27,357 nt of DNA, taken from Bacillota bacterium. Its GTDB lineage: Bacteria > Bacillota > Clostridia > Christensenellales > SZUA-584. Of the stretch, positions 23,357 to 27,357 are shown in pieces. Made by a program: the position numbers and the translations under genes. The stretch lies in assembly GCA_023415795.1 (NCBI GenBank), contig JAEZJG010000020.1, positions 1 to 27,357 of the forward strand, written 5' to 3'. The number at the start of each line of letters is the position of its first letter. Positions within the stretch are counted from its first letter, which is position 1. The notes beneath the pieces were generated by a model. The model had not been told where the DNA came from, made no database searches, and saw only the letters and a list, made by a program, of their open reading frames with translations.

Positions 23357-25204
23357 CTACAGCCCATAGCCCAGCTCAAACAGAAGGTCGGCATTTGGCT
23401 GGCCAATGTCGCTGGTTGATTTGTACCACGGCATGGGCAGTCTGCCGCTGAACGGCTCTGCGCCTGTCAGCATATCCGCCACGCCGCCGCCCTCGGTGCC
23501 GGGCAGATAGCACATTACCGCGCTGTCCCAGTTGTTCAGATAGTCGCCGATCAGCACGTTGCGCCCCGCGACGATGAGCGCGACCGTGGGCTTGCCCAAT
23601 GCCTGCGCCTGTGCGATGGCTTCGGCATTGCCCGCCAGACCCAGCTTACCGGTGAGCGACAGGTCTGCCGTGTCGCCCTCGAACTCGGCGTAGGGTGTCT
23701 CGCCGACGGCCAGCACCACAACGTCTGCCTCTGCCGCACGCTGTTTGTCGGTGATGATCTCAAAGCCGCAGGCGTCAGCCAGCTCCTGCAAACCGCCCAG
23801 TATGCTGGTGCCGGGTGTCAGGCGGGTGTCCGGCTTGCCCTGCCAGCTGAGCGTCCAGCCGCCGCACTGCACGCCGATATTATCCGCTGCGGGACCCGTC
23901 ACATAGAGCTTCTGTCCGCGCTTCAGCGGAAGAACGCCGTCTTCATTCTTGAGCAGCACCAGCGACTTGCGCACCAGCTGGCGTGCAAGCTCGCGGCCGG
24001 AGGGGCTGGACAGTTGAGCGGCGGCTTTGGCGTTGGCCAGATACGGATCGTCGAACAGCCCCAGCCCCAGCTTGACGGTGAGAATGCGCGTCACCGCATC
24101 GTCCACCCGCTCCGGCGGTATTGTGCCCTGCTCCACGCCGTTCACAATGGCTTGCGCCGCTTCCTTGTATTTATACGGTTCCATCAGCATATCGATGCCC
24201 GCGTTGACGGCGGCGGCAATCTGCGCGTCGAAGCTGTCTGCGGGGATGCCCGCCGTGCCCTCCCAATCGGACACCACAAAGCCCTTGAAGCCGTAATCAC
24301 CCTTGAGCACGTCGGTAATCAGACGGCGGTGCTCGTGCATTTTCGTGCCGTTATAGGCGCTGAATGACACCATCACGCACATCAGCCCTTCATCCACCAG
24401 CCGTTTATACGGCGCGAGGTGTATCGTGCTGAACAGCTCTTCGCTTAACACGGTATTTCCCCGGTCGAGCAGATAGCCGTTCTCGCCCGTGCCGAACTGT
24501 GTGCCGCCGTCGCCCGCGAAATGCTTGGCTGTGGCCAGCACGCCGCCGCTTTGCAGCCCCTTCACATATGCCGATGCCAGATCGGAGACGATGGCGGGAT
24601 CGCTGGAATAGCTCTCGTAGGTGCGCCCCCAGCGCGGGTCTTGCGCGACTGCGACGCACGGCGCGAAGTTCCACGGCGTGCGCGTCAGCATCTGCTCTGC
24701 CGCCACGTATGCGCCCATCTGCTGCGTTAATACCGCGTCGTTTGCCGCACCGATGCCGATGTTGTGCGGGAATATCACCGCGCCGTATACCGTGTTGTGG
24801 CCGTGTACCGCATCCAGCCCGTACAGCAGCGGTATTTTTGCTTGTGAGGACAGCGCGGCATCCTGAAAGCTTTGAATCGTTTGCTGCCAATGCGCCACGG
24901 AGTTGTCGTTATCCGGCACGGAGCCGCCGCCGCTGAGCACGGAGCCCAGCCCCAGACGCGTAATATCGTCCGCGCACACCGGATACTGCTCACCCTGCAC
25001 CATCTGCCCCGCCTTTTGCGCGAGGGTCATGGACGCAACCAGCTGTGCCGCGCGCTCCTGCACGGTTGCCGAAGACGGGTAGGGAGTGCTTTGCGCTTGG
25101 GAGGTGATCGGAGCTGCAGAGATATCCGGCTCCGCTTCAGATTCACATGCTGCCAACGAAAATATCACAAGGCATGCCAACAGTCCTGCCAGCAGTTTTT
25201 TCAT
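23357..25204 (-). CDS. Glycoside hydrolase family 3 lipoprotein (beta-glucosidase / glucan exohydrolase type)
   Basis: 615 residues. Lipoprotein signal with lipobox LAAC (C20), a Ser/Thr/Pro linker, then the GH3 barrel: LLYGLDAVHGHNTVYGA, PCVAVAQDPRWGRTYESY, ATAKHFAGDGGT and the nucleophile in FKGFVVSDWEG (D313). The second alpha/beta domain (RKSLVLLKNEDGVLPL...CGGWTLSWQG...GETPYAEFEGD) ends at LLFELGYGL without a fibronectin-III domain. It most resembles plant and bacterial exo-beta-glucanases; the substrate is not certain. Anchored outside the membrane. The ATG at 25204 is chosen for GAGGTGA and the signal sequence. Monocistronic, divergent from the VWA lipoprotein. Confidence 0.93.
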   Translation of the reverse strand: MKKLLAGLLACLVIFSLAACESEAEPDISAAPITSQAQSTPYPSSATVQERAAQLVASMTLAQKAGQMVQGEQYPVCADDITRLGLGSVLSGGGSVPDNDNSVAHWQQTIQSFQDAALSSQAKIPLLYGLDAVHGHNTVYGAVIFPHNIGIGAANDAVLTQQMGAYVAAEQMLTRTPWNFAPCVAVAQDPRWGRTYESYSSDPAIVSDLASAYVKGLQSGGVLATAKHFAGDGGTQFGTGENGYLLDRGNTVLSEELFSTIHLAPYKRLVDEGLMCVMVSFSAYNGTKMHEHRRLITDVLKGDYGFKGFVVSDWEGTAGIPADSFDAQIAAAVNAGIDMLMEPYKYKEAAQAIVNGVEQGTIPPERVDDAVTRILTVKLGLGLFDDPYLANAKAAAQLSSPSGRELARQLVRKSLVLLKNEDGVLPLKRGQKLYVTGPAADNIGVQCGGWTLSWQGKPDTRLTPGTSILGGLQELADACGFEIITDKQRAAEADVVVLAVGETPYAEFEGDTADLSLTGKLGLAGNAEAIAQAQALGKPTVALIVAGRNVLIGDYLNNWDSAVMCYLPGTEGGGVADMLTGAEPFSGRLPMPWYKSTSDIGQPNADLLFELGYGL

Positions 25205-25565
25205 ACTTTCACCTCGTCCGGTTATGATACGCATTTTTCTGATATGTTTAAGGGTAGTGCTTTCGTAAATTTTCGTCAATGCGGCGGACGGCGAAAGTTA
25301 CGAAACTTAAACTCTTTATACATATATTGAGAATCTATTGAGAGAATGTTATCGAATTGTTGTTCTGTTTTGAGAAACTGTTTCCCATTTTTCGAAAGTG
25401 TGTCGCGTTGCTGACAATTAGCTAACAGTTATTGGAACCCCGTTGTATTGCCAGAAGCGATGTAATAAAATCCGCACGTGACAAATAATTCAAACTCCTG
25501 TAAAAACTTTTGGCCTTTTAATATCGTCTTAAAGCAAACGGCAAACAAATCAGGAGGTCAAAGAC
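25205..25565. other. Divergent intergenic region of the GH3 and VWA lipoprotein genes
   Basis: No gene is supported here. It holds a candidate promoter for the VWA gene (25443-25471), two TATTGAGA octamers 11 bp apart (25325-25332, 25336-25343), a perfect 11-bp palindrome GAAACTGTTTC (25374-25384) and, for the GH3 gene, only a lone TTGACG-like -35 on the minus strand near 25275. Confidence 0.6.
25443..25471 (+). promoter_or_regulatory. Candidate promoter of the VWA gene
   Basis: TTGTAT (25443-25448), 17 bp, TAAAAT (25466-25471), with a leader of about 88 nt before the start codon. Confidence 0.4.
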
Positions 25566-27200
25566 ATGAACATCCGAACCAGATTTACCGCTATCTTTGC
25601 CGCCGCGCTGGTGGCTGTGGGCGCACTGGCCGGCTGTGCCGCATCGGCACCCTCGGCGCCATCCGCGGACGCGCCCAACTATGCCCCCGCCGCGACGGAA
25701 GCGCCCGCCGCCGAAGCCCCGATGGAGGATGGGTTCTCGTTCCAAGACGACTATTCTTACGACAACGGGCATAAGCCGCCTGTGTATGACCCGAGCTCCG
25801 AGGAATACGGCAGCTATCAGGAAAACGGGTATACATCGCCCTACGACGAGCCGTTCAGCACGTTTTCCATCGATGTGGACACCGCCTCATACAGCCAGAC
25901 ACGAAGCTTTTTAAACGACGGCTATCTGCCGCCTTATGATGCGGTGCGCGTGGAGGAGTTCGTCAACTACTTCCCGTATGGGTATACCGCACCAGACGGC
26001 AAAGACCCTGTCAGCGTGGGCGTGACCATCAGCAGCTGCCCGTGGAACGAGGATTTAGCGCTGGCGCGTGTGGTGGTGAAGGCCAAGGAGCTGGACATCA
26101 CCGACAAGCCACCGAGCAACCTTGTGTTTCTGATGGACGTTTCAGGCTCTATGGATGAGCCAAACAAGCTGCCTCTCGTAAAATCCGCGCTGTCGCTGCT
26201 GGCGGCAGATTTGCGCGACACGGACCGCATTTCCATCGTGGTGTATGCGGGGGCGTCCGGCGTGGTGCTGGACAGCTGCAAGGGGTCGGACAGCGCCGCC
26301 CTCAGCTATGCGCTGGATCGCCTGTCGGCGGGCGGCTCCACAGCGGGCGGTGAGGGCATCAATCTGGCCTACGCCATCGCCGAAAAGAACTTCATCAAGA
26401 ATGGCAACAACCGCATAATTCTGTGCACCGACGGTGACTTTAACGTGGGGCCTTCGTCCACGGATGAACTGGAGCGGCTGATTGAACGCAAGCGCGAGAC
26501 GGGTGTGTTTCTCAGCGTGCTGGGCTTTGGCACGGGCAACACCAAGGACAACAAGATGGAAACGCTGGCCGATAAGGGCAACGGCAACTATTCGTACATT
26601 GATACGCTGAGCGAGGCGCAGAAGGTGCTGGTCAACGAAGCGGCTTCCACGCTGTTTACCGTTGCCAAGGATGTGAAGCTGCAGATTGAGTTTAACCCCA
26701 AGGCTGTGAAGGAATATCGTCTGGTGGGCTACGACAACCGCATGCTGAACCCGGAGGACTTCAACAACGACCGCAAGGATGCAGGCGAGATGGGTGCGGG
26801 GCACTGCGTCACGGCGTTTTATGAGCTGGCGCTGACGGGCACGGGCGCGGGCAGCGTGGACGAACCGGTGTTTCAGAGCAATGAAAAGGCGGCGGATGCT
26901 GCGCCTCCGAAGGACTGGATGTATGTCAAACTGCGGTATAAGCAGCCGGACGCGGCGGACAGCCAGCTGCTGACGGTGATGGCGGGCCAAGGCAACTATA
27001 CCGATACGCCGGACAACGATTTTCTGTTTGCATCCGCTGTGGCTGAGCTTGCACTGCTGCTCAAAAATTCTGATTACGCGGGGAATGCGGACTTCGGCAG
27101 TCTGATTGAGCGCGCGCAGGCGGCGAGGGGTACAGACCCGGAGGGGTATCGCGCCCAGTTTATACAGCTGGCCGGTTTGGCGCGGCAGCTGAGCCGGTAA
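25566..27200 (+). CDS. VWA-domain lipoprotein (YfbK-like)
   Basis: 544 residues. Lipobox LAGC (C24), then a low-complexity Ala/Pro/Ser/Glu linker to about 55. The N-terminal vWF_A-associated domain (FSTFSIDVDTASYSQTRSFLNDG, VRVEEFVNYFPYGY) is followed by a VWA domain from about 185 with an intact metal site DVSGSMDE (D191, S193, S195) and LCTDGDFNVG. The C-terminal DUF3520-type region (TVAKDVKLQIEFNPKAVKEYRLVGYDNRML) is complete. This layout is that of E. coli YfbK, whose role is unknown; a surface adhesion or assembly factor is possible. The ATG at 25566 has AGGAGG 8 nt upstream. An IS element lies 30 nt after the stop. Confidence 0.93.
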   Translation: MNIRTRFTAIFAAALVAVGALAGCAASAPSAPSADAPNYAPAATEAPAAEAPMEDGFSFQDDYSYDNGHKPPVYDPSSEEYGSYQENGYTSPYDEPFSTFSIDVDTASYSQTRSFLNDGYLPPYDAVRVEEFVNYFPYGYTAPDGKDPVSVGVTISSCPWNEDLALARVVVKAKELDITDKPPSNLVFLMDVSGSMDEPNKLPLVKSALSLLAADLRDTDRISIVVYAGASGVVLDSCKGSDSAALSYALDRLSAGGSTAGGEGINLAYAIAEKNFIKNGNNRIILCTDGDFNVGPSSTDELERLIERKRETGVFLSVLGFGTGNTKDNKMETLADKGNGNYSYIDTLSEAQKVLVNEAASTLFTVAKDVKLQIEFNPKAVKEYRLVGYDNRMLNPEDFNNDRKDAGEMGAGHCVTAFYELALTGTGAGSVDEPVFQSNEKAADAAPPKDWMYVKLRYKQPDAADSQLLTVMAGQGNYTDTPDNDFLFASAVAELALLLKNSDYAGNADFGSLIERAQAARGTDPEGYRAQFIQLAGLARQLSR

Positions 27201-27230
27201 GCTTTCAATACAAAAGCCGGGCTGTCTTAT

Positions 27231-27357
27231 TGAAGTGACCCCAAAAAGTTAGACAAATTATTATTTAGCAGTCGATAGGGCTTGAAACCTGTGAACAGCG
27301 GGTGTCAAGCCCTTTAGCTTTGTCTTAATTCGACGGTTGTTATAGTAGTCAAGATAC
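27231..27357. mobile_element. IS3-family (IS150-like) element, one end
   Basis: TGAAGTGACCCCAAAAAGTT at 27231 is the kind of terminal repeat that begins IS150-group elements, and the end of the transposase reading frame follows at once. The rest lies beyond the window. No target-site duplication can be tested. It sits just downstream of the VWA gene. Confidence 0.8.
27261..27357 (-). CDS. IS3-family transposase (OrfB), C-terminal end only
   Basis: The complement strand reads YLDYYNNRRIKTKLKGL, then TPAVHRFQALSTAK and TAA. This is the well-known end of the DDE integrase domain of IS150-like transposases (YNN-RI--KLKGL-P---R). The frame is open to the window edge, so the upstream part is missing here. 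It was too short for ordinary gene calling. Confidence 0.85.
   Translation of the reverse strand, partial: YLDYYNNRRIKTKLKGLTPAVHRFQALSTAK

Noticed and set aside
26142..26990. 282-codon minus-strand frame
   Set aside because: Antisense of the VWA gene, no motifs.
1..27357. CRISPR array or tRNA genes
   Set aside because: No regularly spaced repeats and no cloverleaf with a TPsiC-arm signature were seen.

Overview
The window looks like a fragment of a low-to-mid GC, Gram-positive anaerobe of the Clostridia (Christensenellales- or Oscillospirales-like by gene content; this placement is an inference). Supporting features are DUF3243, DUF951, DUF378, a PrsA-type lipoprotein foldase, a 12-TM LuxR regulator, UPF0210, a PepV dipeptidase, a clostridial-type prolyl-tRNA synthetase with a C-terminal Cys cluster, four lipoproteins with clear lipoboxes, strong AGGAGG-type ribosome sites and several TTG starts. 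The fragment opens inside a 5S rRNA and closes inside an IS3-family element, so both edges are repeats where an assembly would break.

Layout. 1-160: 3' part of 5S rRNA and its terminator. 184-438: DUF3243 gene (-). 548-2928: a two-gene minus-strand operon of a radical SAM protein with a SPASM/twitch-like C-terminus and, coupled by an ATGA overlap, a membrane protein whose tail carries nine alternating cysteines. 3100-4461: divergent 12-TM LuxR regulator. 4677-6171: stand-alone PflA-like radical SAM protein and a CBS-pair protein. 6172-6513: gene-free stretch with a 27-bp direct repeat and a bidirectional terminator. 6514-8155: minus-strand operon mscS - DUF951 - lepB. 8328-9545: PrsA-like foldase. 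9695-13485: DUF1015 protein, aspartate kinase and AEC transporter, closely packed. 13492-15119: GntR/UTRA regulator and divergent LysM-CAP protein with a dre-like operator between them. 15266-17294: lipoprotein and UPF0210 protein (-). 17521-17598: candidate 25-aa membrane peptide. 17722-20426: uppP - pepV - conserved 85-aa protein - DUF378 (-). 20655-21719: branched-chain aminotransferase. 21791-23224: proS (-). 23357-25204: GH3 lipoprotein (-). 25566-27200: VWA lipoprotein (+). 27231-27357: end of an IS3/IS150-like element.

Most of the window is housekeeping: cell envelope (UppP, LepB, PrsA, LysM-CAP, GH3), amino acid metabolism (aspartate kinase, IlvE, PepV) and translation (ProS, 5S). The part most likely to be an undescribed system is 548-4461. 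There a radical SAM enzyme of the peptide-modifying type is translationally coupled to its most probable substrate, a single-pass membrane protein with an external N-domain. Its Gly-rich/CxC-repeat tail should lie in the cytoplasm, where the enzyme works. A divergently transcribed membrane-embedded LuxR protein is the obvious candidate regulator.
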